Of a stretch of 18,218 nt of DNA, positions 1 through 6,596 are shown in pieces. Within the stretch, counting starts at the first letter, position 1; the number at the start of each line of letters is the position of its first letter. The DNA is from CAMENZ01 sp041854955 (GTDB taxonomy: Bacteria > Bacillota > Clostridia > Peptostreptococcales > Anaerovoracaceae): assembly GCA_041854955.1 (NCBI GenBank), contig JBHADF010000076.1, forward strand, positions 1 to 18,218. Reading direction: 5' to 3'. The notes under the pieces were generated by a model, which had not been told where the DNA came from, ran no database searches, and was given only the letters and a program-made list of their open reading frames with translations. The translations under genes were made by a program, and so were the position numbers.

Positions 1-1172
1 CCGCCGATGATTTCGCCTACACCCGGCACCAGAAGGTCGGAGGCGGCTACGGTCTTGCCGTCATCGTTGAGTCTCATATAGAAGGACTTTATATCCTTAG
101 GATAGTCCGTTACGAAAACCGGCTTCTTGAATATCTCTTCCGTCAAATATCTTTCGTGCTCAGTCTGGAGGTCGGCACCCCACTCTACAGGGTACTGGAA
201 CACCTTTCCCGATTTCTTGAGCAGCTCTACGGCCTCCGTATATGAAACTCTGCCGAAGTCGGAGTTTACGATGCCGTTGAGTCTTTCCAAAAGGCTTTTA
301 TCTACAAAGGAATTGAAGAATTCCATTTCCTCGGGAGCATGCTCCAAAACATAGTTTATTATATACTTGGTCATTTCCTCCGCCAGTTCTAAATAGTCAT
401 TCAGGTCGGCGAAGGCGATTTCCGGCTCTATCATCCAGAACTCTGAGGCATGGCGTGCCGTGTTGGAATTTTCCGCTCTGAAGGTAGGTCCGAAGGTGTA
501 TATGTTTCTGAAGGCCAGTGCGAAAATCTCGCCTTCCAGCTGTCCTGAAACTGTCAGATTTGTAGCCTTTCCGAAGAAGTCCTCGCTGAAATCCACCTTT
601 CCCTCTTCAGTCTTAGGGATGTTGTTCAAATCCAAGGTGGTAACCTGGAACATTTCTCCGGCACCCTCGGCGTCACTTCCCGTAATCAGGGGTGTGTGAA
701 CATATACGAAGTTCTTTTCCTGGAAGAACTGATGGATAGCGAAGGCTACCAGGGAGCGCACTCTAAAGACTGCAGAAAACATGTTGGTTCTCGGTCTCAA
801 ATAGGCGATTTCCCTAAGGAATTCCATGGTGTGTCTCTTGGGCTGCAGAGGATAATCCGGTGTGGATGTAGCCTCTACGGTAATCTTTCTCGCTTTTATT
901 TCAAAAGGCTGCTTTGCCCCCGGCGTAAGGGTTACGATACCCTCTACGGCCAGACCGCTGGCAACATAGGCCTTTGATATTTCCTCGTAATTTTCTATGA
1001 ACTCCTCTTCATATACTACCTGTACCGACTTGAAGAAGGAGCCGTCGTTCAGCTCGATGAAGCCGAATTTGTTGGAGGCTCTGTTATTTCTAATCCAACC
1101 CCTTATGAGCACTTCTTTGTCTCCGTATTCTTCACTGTTTCTGAAAAGTTCTCTCAGCAGCAATTCTTTCAT
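1..1172 (-). CDS. asnS: Asparagine--tRNA ligase, 3'-truncated by window edge
   Basis: Class II aminoacyl-tRNA synthetase that charges tRNA-Asn with asparagine in the cytoplasm. I translated the minus strand from the ATG at 1170-1172; 390 codons are visible, starting MKELLLRELFRN. An N-terminal OB-fold anticodon-binding domain covers about residues 17-100 (VLIRGWIRNNRASNKFGFIEL). Class II motif 2 is at about 231-251 (FRAENSN...RHASEFWMIEPE), and the visible part ends in the AsnRS-typical LVPGVGEIIGG. The family is usually about 460 residues, so roughly the last 70, including motif 3, lie outside the window. The start is supported by GAGGAGG at about 1183-1189. The gene has its own promoter (1246-1274) and a leader of about 65 nt, too short for a T-box. 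The sequence distinguishes AsnRS from AspRS well, by the short N-terminal domain and the RHASEFW motif. Confidence 0.95.
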   Translation of the reverse strand, partial: MKELLLRELFRNSEEYGDKEVLIRGWIRNNRASNKFGFIELNDGSFFKSVQVVYEEEFIENYEEISKAYVASGLAVEGIVTLTPGAKQPFEIKARKITVEATSTPDYPLQPKRHTMEFLREIAYLRPRTNMFSAVFRVRSLVAFAIHQFFQEKNFVYVHTPLITGSDAEGAGEMFQVTTLDLNNIPKTEEGKVDFSEDFFGKATNLTVSGQLEGEIFALAFRNIYTFGPTFRAENSNTARHASEFWMIEPEIAFADLNDYLELAEEMTKYIINYVLEHAPEEMEFFNSFVDKSLLERLNGIVNSDFGRVSYTEAVELLKKSGKVFQYPVEWGADLQTEHERYLTEEIFKKPVFVTDYPKDIKSFYMRLNDDGKTVAASDLLVPGVGEIIG

Positions 1173-1245
1173 TGATACAATAACCTCCTCTGTCTTTATT
1201 TTATGATTTATCCTCCCCATGACTTTGGGAGAACAATATTTTTCT

Positions 1246-1274
1246 ATTATATATGAAAGATTGTTGAAAATCAA
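1246..1274 (-). promoter_or_regulatory. asnS promoter
   Basis: On the minus strand, TTGATT (complement of 1269-1274) and a perfect TATAAT (complement of 1246-1251) are separated by exactly 17 bp. The predicted transcription start is near 1239, about 67 nt before the asnS ATG. The short leader can form only a small CTCCC/GGGAG hairpin before the ribosome binding site. There is no room for a T-box, and no T-box consensus is visible. Confidence 0.7.
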
Positions 1275-1373
1275 TAGTTATGGGAAATTTGAGCCACTCT
1301 TAAGAAGCATCCTTTTCCTTATTTACTTCTATATCTCCTTTTTACACCTCTGTTTTTATGGCCTGAAACTTAA

Positions 1374-1405
1374 AGGGCTAAATACCCTCTTAGATAAATA
1401 GCCCT
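1374..1405 (-). terminator. Weak candidate terminator after nrdB
   Basis: The arms AGGGCTA (1374-1380) and TAGCCCT (1399-1405) form a 7-bp inverted repeat about 50 nt past the nrdB stop codon. On the minus strand it is followed only by an interrupted T-rich tract (TTTAAGTTT). It is the best hairpin between nrdB and asnS, but it is not a textbook terminator. Confidence 0.3.
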
Positions 1406-1454
1406 CTGATTAACTTATACTCTTATTCCGGCTTTATTATTCGCCGCCTTTTGA

Positions 1455-2504
1455 TTATAGATCATCCTCTATGGCACTGCTCTTGGCATAGGCTGATGAG
1501 CGGGCTTCGAAGAAGTCGGTTTTAACCATGTTGGCATTGGAGTACTGGCTAACCCATTTCATGCTTTCCGGTTCCGTTTCATAGCCGGGATATAGTACAC
1601 CTAAGCCCAGACTTGAATATCTGAAATTGCCTAAATACATTATATAATCCTTAATCATATTAGAGTTAAGGCCCGGAATCTTATCTCCGATTACGTACTG
1701 TCCCCACTTGATTTCCTGGTCGACGCCCTCTTTTACCATGTCCTTTATCATCTCTCTGGACTGTTCATTGAAAAGTTCAGGTTCCTCTTCCATCAGCTCG
1801 GCAACGATTTTCTTGAAGAGCCAAAGATGGGTGTTTTCATCCCTGTTGATATATCTGATTTCCTGAACGCTTCCCGGCATTTTACCGTTACGGCCTAAGT
1901 TATAGAAGAACATAAAGCCGGAGTAGAAGTAAATTCCTTCAAGTATATAGTTTGCAATTACCACCTTCAAGAAGGACTCTTTATTGGGGTTTTCCACAAA
2001 CTGATTGTAAAGCTCTCCTATGAAAGTGTTTCTTCTGAGCAGATGCTCATCAGTCTTCCATTGATACAGGATATCATTTCTTTCCGTAGGGTTGCAGATG
2101 GTATCCAGCATGTAGCTGTAGCTTTGGCTGTGGATACACTCTTGGAAGGTCTGAATGGCAAGGCATAAATTGATTTCATTAGCCGTTACATACTGGGAAA
2201 TGTTGGGCAAATTAGCCGACTGCAAGGAATCCAGGTATACTAAAAAGCTTAGAATCTTGTCATAGGCCTGTCTTTCCTCGGGCAAAAGCTTGGGATAGTC
2301 GCTTTTATCCTGATTCAGATTGATTTCTTCCGGTATCCAGAAGTTGTTCATAGCCTGTCTGTACCAATCGGAAACCCAGCTGTATTTCATATTGTTAAAG
2401 TCGTTTATATTGGTCGTATTAAAGTTTAAAAGTCTTCTGTTTTTAACACTTATATCCCCCTCCGGATTAAAAAGTGCCTTCTTTGAAATATTATTTTCAC
2501 TCAT
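1455..2504 (-). CDS. nrdB: Ribonucleoside-diphosphate reductase class Ia, beta (R2) subunit
   Basis: Small subunit of aerobic ribonucleotide reductase; it houses the di-iron/tyrosyl-radical cofactor that starts NDP reduction in the alpha subunit. The 349-residue ferritin-like protein keeps all six iron ligands in family order: D92, E122, H125, E189, E223 and H226. The radical tyrosine is Y129, in ECIHSQSY. Spacing matches E. coli R2 (the E204-E238 gap equals E189-E223). FWIPEE (W56) and RDENTH (D222) are the electron-transfer residues. The tail is EDDL, with Y339 as a possible radical-relay tyrosine. The ATG is preceded by AGAGGAGA (2511-2518). The gene lies 57 nt downstream of nrdA and is almost certainly cotranscribed. 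I assign nrdB rather than nrdF because the partner alpha subunit has an N-terminal ATP cone and no nrdI/nrdH is adjacent. Confidence 0.95.
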   Translation of the reverse strand: MSENNISKKALFNPEGDISVKNRRLLNFNTTNINDFNNMKYSWVSDWYRQAMNNFWIPEEINLNQDKSDYPKLLPEERQAYDKILSFLVYLDSLQSANLPNISQYVTANEINLCLAIQTFQECIHSQSYSYMLDTICNPTERNDILYQWKTDEHLLRRNTFIGELYNQFVENPNKESFLKVVIANYILEGIYFYSGFMFFYNLGRNGKMPGSVQEIRYINRDENTHLWLFKKIVAELMEEEPELFNEQSREMIKDMVKEGVDQEIKWGQYVIGDKIPGLNSNMIKDYIMYLGNFRYSSLGLGVLYPGYETEPESMKWVSQYSNANMVKTDFFEARSSAYAKSSAIEDDL

Positions 2505-2561
2505 TTTATCTTCTCCTCTTAATATCTATGCAAAACCTGTCGGTGGCTTTCGCCCCTATCC

Positions 2562-5072
2562 TTAGGATGAACAGCTTTCACAATCTTCCGCCTCTAAGGA
2601 TTTAGAACGCACATAGTATACCGTCTTTACGCCGGACTCCCAAGCCAACACATATAAGTCTAAGAGCTGGCTCATCTTGTAATCGTTGGTAATCCAGAGA
2701 TTAAAGCTCTGTGCCTGGTCAATATGTCTCTGTCTGACACCGGCTGCTCTCACAGTCCAGCTTTGGTCAATATTGTGAGCCTGCTTGTAATACCAATAGG
2801 TTTCAGGAGAAAGATCCGGAGCAACTCTAGGTAAAATTGCCCCCTTCTTTTCTTCCAAATAGAATTTGCTCATTATAGGGTCTAAGCCTGCTGTAGTTCC
2901 GATTAAAATGGAAGTGGAGCTGGTAGGAGCTGTGGCCATCAAATAGGAATTTCTCATGCCATGTGTGGCAACTTCTCCCTTTAATTCCAGCCATCTTTCA
3001 CTATGGTAGCCTCTGTCTGCGAAATATGCACCGCTTTCCCACTCACTTCCGGAGAAATATTCGCAGGCTCCTCTTTCCTTCGCCAATTCATTACTTGCCT
3101 TAATAGATGCGTAAGCGATGTCTTCAAATACTTTATCTGCAAAATCCAAGTGCTCCTGAGATTCCCACATCACCTTGTTTTTGGCCAGCATGTGGTGGTA
3201 ACCGGAAACGCCGAGGCCTATGGCTCTATTCTTTTTGCTGGTAATCTCAGCATCTAAAACAGGATACAGGTTTAAGTCGATTACATTATCCAAGGCTCTA
3301 ACCGTAGTCCTTGTAACCTCATCTATTTCAGCAAAATTATTTACATCTATGTGGCCTAAGCAAAGAGATGCTAAATTGCATACAACGAAGTCGCCCGGCT
3401 TCTGCACCGTCACTATGATCTGATCTCCGTCCTTGGTCTCTACAGTTTGGCTTTCAAATTGGCTGGCGCTCATGTTTTGTGCAATTTCCGTGCAGAGGTT
3501 GGAGCAGTAAATCATGCCCTTATGCTTGTTAGGGTTGGCCTTATTAACCGCATCCCTGTAAAAGGTGAAGGGTGTTCCTGTTTCCACAGCCGACTTTAAA
3601 ATCAGCCTGACAATGTCTTTCAGTACAACTGCCCTCTTGGAAATTCTGGAATCCTGAACGCAATCCCAATATTTTTCCTCCCATTCGTCTCCGAAGGTAT
3701 CTTCCAAAGCATAGCCCTTAACGAGAAGGATGTCATGGGGATCCATCAAGTACCATTCTTGATTCAGGTCTTCTTTAGCCATTTTCCAGAACAGATCCGG
3801 ATAACAAACTCCCGGGAAAACATCGTGGGCCTTCATTCTGTCATCTCCGTTGTTGGTTCTCAGCTGCAAGAATTCAGGTAAATCCTTATGCCATGCATCC
3901 AAATATACCGCACAGGCTCCCTGTCTCATACCCAACTGGTCTACGGCCACAGCAGTATCGTTGACTACGCGAATCCAGCGGATTACGCCGCCGCTGACAC
4001 CCTCAAAGCCACGGATTTTGCCGCCACGGGAACGGACTTTTCCGAAGTACATGCCCATGCCGCCGCCCAACTTTGAAACTTCTGCAAACTGGGATACGCT
4101 ATGGTATATTCCGTCCAAGGAATCGGGCACCGTGTCTATGAAGCAGCTGGAAAGCTGATGATAGGGCTTTCTCGCGTTGGATAAGGTGGGGGTTGCCACG
4201 GTTATCTGCTGCAAGCTCAAAACATCGTAAAACTTTTCTGCCCAGTAAAGCTTATCCGCCTCCTTCATGGCCAAGTGCATGGCAACTCCCATGTACATTT
4301 CCTGGGGAGATTCCAAGCTGTGATGGCTGTGGCTCTTGATTAAATATCTCTGGTTCACCAAGTCCAAGCCTGCGAAGGTGAAAAGGTCGTTTCGGCTGTT
4401 GTCGATCTTCTTCTCCAGCTCATCGATCTCCGCCTTTGTATAATTTTCTAATATGTAGCCGCCATATAAGCCTTCATCGGTTAAGTATCTTATCTTGTCC
4501 GCAAAGCTGCTCAGTCCCAGATTTTTTTCCGTTTCCTTCAGCTCCCTGTGGAAACCGTAGGAAAGAATCCGTCCTGCGATTTTTTCCCATTCCGGCTCTT
4601 CCTGGGAGGTAAGCTCCTCGGCGGCAATGGTCAGAATTTTCAACCTGGCATCCAGGTTTTCTTCCTTCTTTTCCAGGGACATATATTTAGCCCTCAATCG
4701 TGAAACATCATATTCGGGGAAGTCCATCTGGATTCCGCTTAAAACAGGCTCCAAATCCAAATCGCCGATATCTTCCATGAGTTTGGTTCTCATTCTTCTC
4801 AATGAGGTTCTCTGCTCTCTGTAAAGAATGAAGCTACGAGCCGCAGTATAGCAGTCATTTCTCATGAGGATTTCTTCAACCTTATCTTGAATTTCCTCTA
4901 CTTCCACTTTATCTCTGTTTTCAAATTGAGCTTCCAGCTGGGCTAACAAGCCGTCCAATCTGGCTTCATCGTAAGACTCACCCACAGAATCGAAGGCCTT
5001 GGATATGGCTAATTTTATCTTAGCCGGGTCGTATGATGCTTCCGTTAAATTTCTCTTCACTATAACTTTCAT
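2562..5072 (-). CDS. nrdA: Ribonucleoside-diphosphate reductase class Ia, alpha (R1) subunit
   Basis: Catalytic and allosteric subunit that reduces NDPs to dNDPs using the radical supplied by NrdB. The protein is 836 residues. Residues 1-90 are an ATP-cone (MKVIVKRNL... YTAARSFILYREQRTSLRRMR), the overall-activity switch. The 10-stranded barrel follows, with catalytic C310 (LSSC), N525/C527/E529 (SNLCTEI), redox partner C565 (CNLASL) and radical-path tyrosines Y819-Y820 (TVYYVRSK). The C-terminal CESC pair (C831, C834) is the swinging-arm dithiol reduced by thioredoxin or glutaredoxin. AAAGGA (about 5081-5087) precedes the ATG. It is the first gene of the nrdA-nrdB operon. Regulation by NrdR is suggested by boxes at 5146-5203. 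No maturation or reductant gene is adjacent. Confidence 0.95.
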   Translation of the reverse strand: MKVIVKRNLTEASYDPAKIKLAISKAFDSVGESYDEARLDGLLAQLEAQFENRDKVEVEEIQDKVEEILMRNDCYTAARSFILYREQRTSLRRMRTKLMEDIGDLDLEPVLSGIQMDFPEYDVSRLRAKYMSLEKKEENLDARLKILTIAAEELTSQEEPEWEKIAGRILSYGFHRELKETEKNLGLSSFADKIRYLTDEGLYGGYILENYTKAEIDELEKKIDNSRNDLFTFAGLDLVNQRYLIKSHSHHSLESPQEMYMGVAMHLAMKEADKLYWAEKFYDVLSLQQITVATPTLSNARKPYHQLSSCFIDTVPDSLDGIYHSVSQFAEVSKLGGGMGMYFGKVRSRGGKIRGFEGVSGGVIRWIRVVNDTAVAVDQLGMRQGACAVYLDAWHKDLPEFLQLRTNNGDDRMKAHDVFPGVCYPDLFWKMAKEDLNQEWYLMDPHDILLVKGYALEDTFGDEWEEKYWDCVQDSRISKRAVVLKDIVRLILKSAVETGTPFTFYRDAVNKANPNKHKGMIYCSNLCTEIAQNMSASQFESQTVETKDGDQIIVTVQKPGDFVVCNLASLCLGHIDVNNFAEIDEVTRTTVRALDNVIDLNLYPVLDAEITSKKNRAIGLGVSGYHHMLAKNKVMWESQEHLDFADKVFEDIAYASIKASNELAKERGACEYFSGSEWESGAYFADRGYHSERWLELKGEVATHGMRNSYLMATAPTSSTSILIGTTAGLDPIMSKFYLEEKKGAILPRVAPDLSPETYWYYKQAHNIDQSWTVRAAGVRQRHIDQAQSFNLWITNDYKMSQLLDLYVLAWESGVKTVYYVRSKSLEAEDCESCSS

Positions 5073-5145
5073 GTTCTTGTTCCTTTTCTTTTATTAAATA
5101 TTGGTTGGTCTGCCACGCTTTTGCAAACCTTCTATGTTATTTAAT

Positions 5146-5161
5146 CCGCTATATCTCGTTG
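5146..5161 (-). promoter_or_regulatory. Candidate NrdR box 1 (distal)
   Basis: CCGCTATATCTCGTTG matches about 10 of 16 positions of the NrdR consensus ACACWATATATWGTGT, keeping the C-W-A-T-A-T core. Alone it would be weak. It lies exactly 42 bp (four helical turns) from the better box at 5188-5203, the kind of integral-turn spacing expected for paired NrdR sites. Confidence 0.4.
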
Positions 5162-5187
5162 TTTTTCTTTTTTAGTTGTAATTCCCG

Positions 5188-5203
5188 CCACAACATATAG
5201 TTC
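5188..5203 (-). promoter_or_regulatory. Candidate NrdR box 2 at the nrdA transcription start
   Basis: CCACAACATATAGTTC matches about 12 of 16 positions of the NrdR consensus, including the CAAxATATAGT core. It sits immediately downstream of the -10 element at 5205-5210, so a bound repressor would cover the transcription start of nrdA-nrdB. Confidence 0.55.
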
Positions 5204-5204
5204 G

Positions 5205-5213
5205 TTTATACCA
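5205..5213 (-). promoter_or_regulatory. nrdA promoter (extended -10)
   Basis: On the minus strand, TGGTATAAA is an extended -10 element (TGnTATAAA). No good -35 hexamer is present at 16-18 bp, which extended -10 promoters tolerate. The predicted start lies within the NrdR box at 5188-5203, leaving a 5' leader of about 125 nt. The rest of the 305-bp gap between nrdA and the toxin remnant shows only A/T-rich sequence and the terminator at 5336-5374. Confidence 0.5.
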
Positions 5214-5335
5214 TAAAATTCCGCAATAATCCATAGCAAAGTGAAAATTTTTTAGAATTTTTTCAGCGGGCAATACCCTATGCCGGCTAAGCACGAAGCC
5301 TTCGTTAAAATCTAAAATCAAAGCGTTTTCTAAAC

Positions 5336-5374
5336 AAAAAAAGAGAAGTATCCGCTTTTACATGTGTACTTCTC
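5336..5374 (-). terminator. Rho-independent terminator of the toxin-antitoxin module
   Basis: On the minus strand, GAGAAGTA (complement of 5367-5374) and TACTTCTC (complement of 5343-5350) form a perfect 8-bp stem with a 16-nt loop. An interrupted T tract follows directly. It begins 4 nt after the toxin stop codon, so it closes the antitoxin-toxin transcript and insulates nrdA. Confidence 0.75.
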
Positions 5375-5377
5375 AAT

Positions 5378-5637
5378 TCAATCTTCGTAGTGTCCTCGAC
5401 ATGCGACGATATAGATTATATCGTTTTCCTCATAATAGACAATTCTGTTAGTATCATCAATGCGCCTACTCCACATACCGCTTAAATTATCCTTTAGCGG
5501 TTCAGGCTTGCCTATACCCTCAAAAGTGCTTCTCTGTATATCTTTTATAAGCCCATTTATCTTTTTCAGGGTTTTCTTGTCCTGTATCTGCCAATATAAA
5601 TAATCGCTCCATATCTATCTTCCCATAATGGCCCCAT
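5378..5637 (-). pseudogene. YoeB/Txe-family mRNA-interferase toxin, frameshifted near the start
   Basis: The minus strand encodes a nearly complete YoeB-type toxin: WSDYLYWQIQDKKTLKKI, then FEGIGKPEPLK, SGMWSRRID, NRIVYY and CRGHYED, ending at TGA 5378-5380. It was too short and broken to be called as an ORF. The expected catalytic residues are present (E in PEPLK, R in NRIVYY, H in GHYED). The natural start is the ATG at 5635-5637, overlapping the antitoxin stop as TAATG. That frame reads MGPLWEDR and then runs out of frame to a TGA after 23 codons, while the toxin frame meets TAG just before IWSDYLYW. Total length is 260 nt (3n+2), so one base appears lost (or two gained) at the GATAGATATGG position. 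Restored, it would be 86 residues, normal for YoeB. No ATG, GTG or TTG start exists in the toxin frame until SGM. Probably inactive; a sequencing error is the alternative. Confidence 0.85.
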
Positions 5638-5903
5638 TAGTCTACCTCAATCAAATCATGTGAGGCAAAATTCGCTTTTCCCTCTTTTATATCTTTCACA
5701 ATGTTTTCAAGATAACGGATATTATTTTCAGAGTAGAATGGATCAATGGCAACTTCAAAAGGTATGCGTTTTTCCCTGCCGACTTTCTTTGCAAAAATCG
5801 TAAATGCCGCACTCATGGAGAGTCCTAATTCGGAACAAGTCTGCTCCATGCTTTTTTTCACATCTTCATCTAATCTAAAATTCACATTTACTGCCTGTGC
5901 CAT
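5637..5903 (-). CDS. RelB/DinJ-family antitoxin
   Basis: Antitoxin of a type II toxin-antitoxin pair, expected to bind both the toxin and its own promoter. The 88-residue product begins MAQAVNVNFRLDEDVKKSME. This is the ribbon-helix-helix N terminus typical of RelB/DinJ proteins, followed by the helix LGLSMSAAFTIFAKKVGREKRIPFEV. The acidic C-terminal region (residues 60-88) is the likely toxin-binding tail. I chose the ATG at 5901-5903 rather than the upstream GTG at 5915, because AAAGGTGG (5911-5918) is then well spaced. The stop overlaps the toxin ATG by one base (TAATG), so the two were translationally coupled. The partner toxin is frameshifted, which may leave this as an orphan antitoxin. 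Autoregulation is likely but no operator is proven. Confidence 0.88.
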   Translation of the reverse strand: MAQAVNVNFRLDEDVKKSMEQTCSELGLSMSAAFTIFAKKVGREKRIPFEVAIDPFYSENNIRYLENIVKDIKEGKANFASHDLIEVD

Positions 5904-5930
5904 GTTAAACACCACCTTTCTGTTTTCCTA

Positions 5931-5959
5931 ATTATAACTCAACCACTAAAATTTTGCAA
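5931..5959 (-). promoter_or_regulatory. Promoter of the toxin-antitoxin module
   Basis: On the minus strand, TTGCAA (5954-5959) and a perfect TATAAT (complement of 5931-5936) are separated by 17 bp. The start site falls about 20-25 nt before the antitoxin ATG. The TTGCAAAAT and TTTTAGTGGT segments recur at the adhesin promoter (17706-17734). Confidence 0.7.
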
Positions 5960-6003
5960 GCATTATCATTACTTTTTCTTTACATTATAATGCTATGTAG
6001 GGT

Positions 6004-6345
6004 TCACGCCTTCATATTATTAAAATATCCTTGGATGTTCCAAGATATCATCAGGCTTATTATCAGATTTATTACAGCTGACAGTAAAACCAAAACTACG
6101 AAAATCAATGCCTTTCCCGAGCCTTTTTCTTTTTTGTAAAAACCGGTTATAATAAGCATGACGCTGTAAATCGCAGGCATGGCCACTAAAATCGCTCCCG
6201 GCATACCCACCTGTACGGAATAGTTAACCGTCAAATACCATGCCACTATGAGCATGATTAAATTTATGGTATGGACACTGCCCATGGCCAAAATATATTT
6301 TGCTACATTGGCCCTATTCCTTCTGTCTTCCTGCCCATAAACCAT
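6004..6345 (-). CDS. Small three-helix membrane protein; possibly the 3' part of a split gene
   Basis: I do not recognise a family. The 113-residue ORF has three hydrophobic segments (about 22-40, 50-69 and 79-101) separated by short charged loops (KKEKGSGK). It overlaps the preceding 46-codon ORF by 43 nt in the -1 frame. No Shine-Dalgarno sequence precedes its ATG at 6345 or the internal ATG at residue 21. The first dozen residues (MVYGQEDRRNRAN) are only the shifted reading of the upstream ORF. Either translation is coupled to the upstream ORF, or the two were one membrane protein of about 145-150 residues broken by an indel near 6303-6345. No function is proposed. Confidence 0.5.
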   Translation of the reverse strand: MVYGQEDRRNRANVAKYILAMGSVHTINLIMLIVAWYLTVNYSVQVGMPGAILVAMPAIYSVMLIITGFYKKEKGSGKALIFVVLVLLSAVINLIISLMISWNIQGYFNNMKA

Positions 6346-6443
6346 TTTCCGTGGAAATATACTATCAAGCCGTATACAAATACGATAACATATAGCACTA
6401 GATACACCAATCCGTTATGAAGTAAAACATCAAGCACCTTCAT
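6303..6443 (-). CDS. Short membrane peptide; possibly the 5' part of a split gene
   Basis: A 46-residue ORF starts MKVLDVLLHNGLVYL at the ATG at 6441-6443, preceded by an excellent GGGGAGGAG (about 6447-6455). It has one hydrophobic helix (residues 12-31) followed by a basic tail (GKWFMGRKTEG) that ends at TAG 6303-6305. A longer reading from 6503 lacks a ribosome binding site and overlaps the promoter. The strong initiation signal here, with none on the overlapping downstream ORF, suggests this is the true start of a once longer membrane protein. Family unknown. Confidence 0.5.
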   Translation of the reverse strand: MKVLDVLLHNGLVYLVLYVIVFVYGLIVYFHGKWFMGRKTEGIGPM

Positions 6444-6480
6444 GGACTCCTCCCCTTTTCTCTGCACATTTCTATGCATT

Positions 6481-6489
6481 ATTGTAGCA
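6481..6489 (-). promoter_or_regulatory. Extended -10 promoter of the small membrane gene(s)
   Basis: On the minus strand, TGCTACAAT is an extended -10 element about 38 nt upstream of the ATG at 6443. No convincing -35 element is seen. The divergent lipoprotein gene starts about 110 bp away, and I see no clear promoter for it in this interval. Confidence 0.45.
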
Positions 6490-6596
6490 TTTTTGAAGGC
6501 CAAGGGAAGTTCTTAAAACAACTGAGGGTTTTTACGAATCAAAGCGACTAATTGTTAAAGGGTGATGATTTTAACTTTAAGGAAGGAAGTGACAAA

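Noticed and set aside
2505..2561. GGC-GAAA-GCC mini-hairpin between nrdA and nrdB as a riboswitch fragment
   Set aside because: Only a 3-bp stem and no further conserved elements of any riboswitch class I know; it is more likely intercistronic spacer.
5637..5915. GTG start at 5915 for the antitoxin
   Set aside because: It lies within the AAAGGTGG ribosome binding site of the ATG at 5903, which fits the family N terminus better.
6303..6345. Programmed -1 ribosomal frameshift joining the two small membrane ORFs
   Set aside because: No X-XXY-YYZ heptamer and no downstream stem are visible in the overlap, so an indel or coupled translation is more likely.
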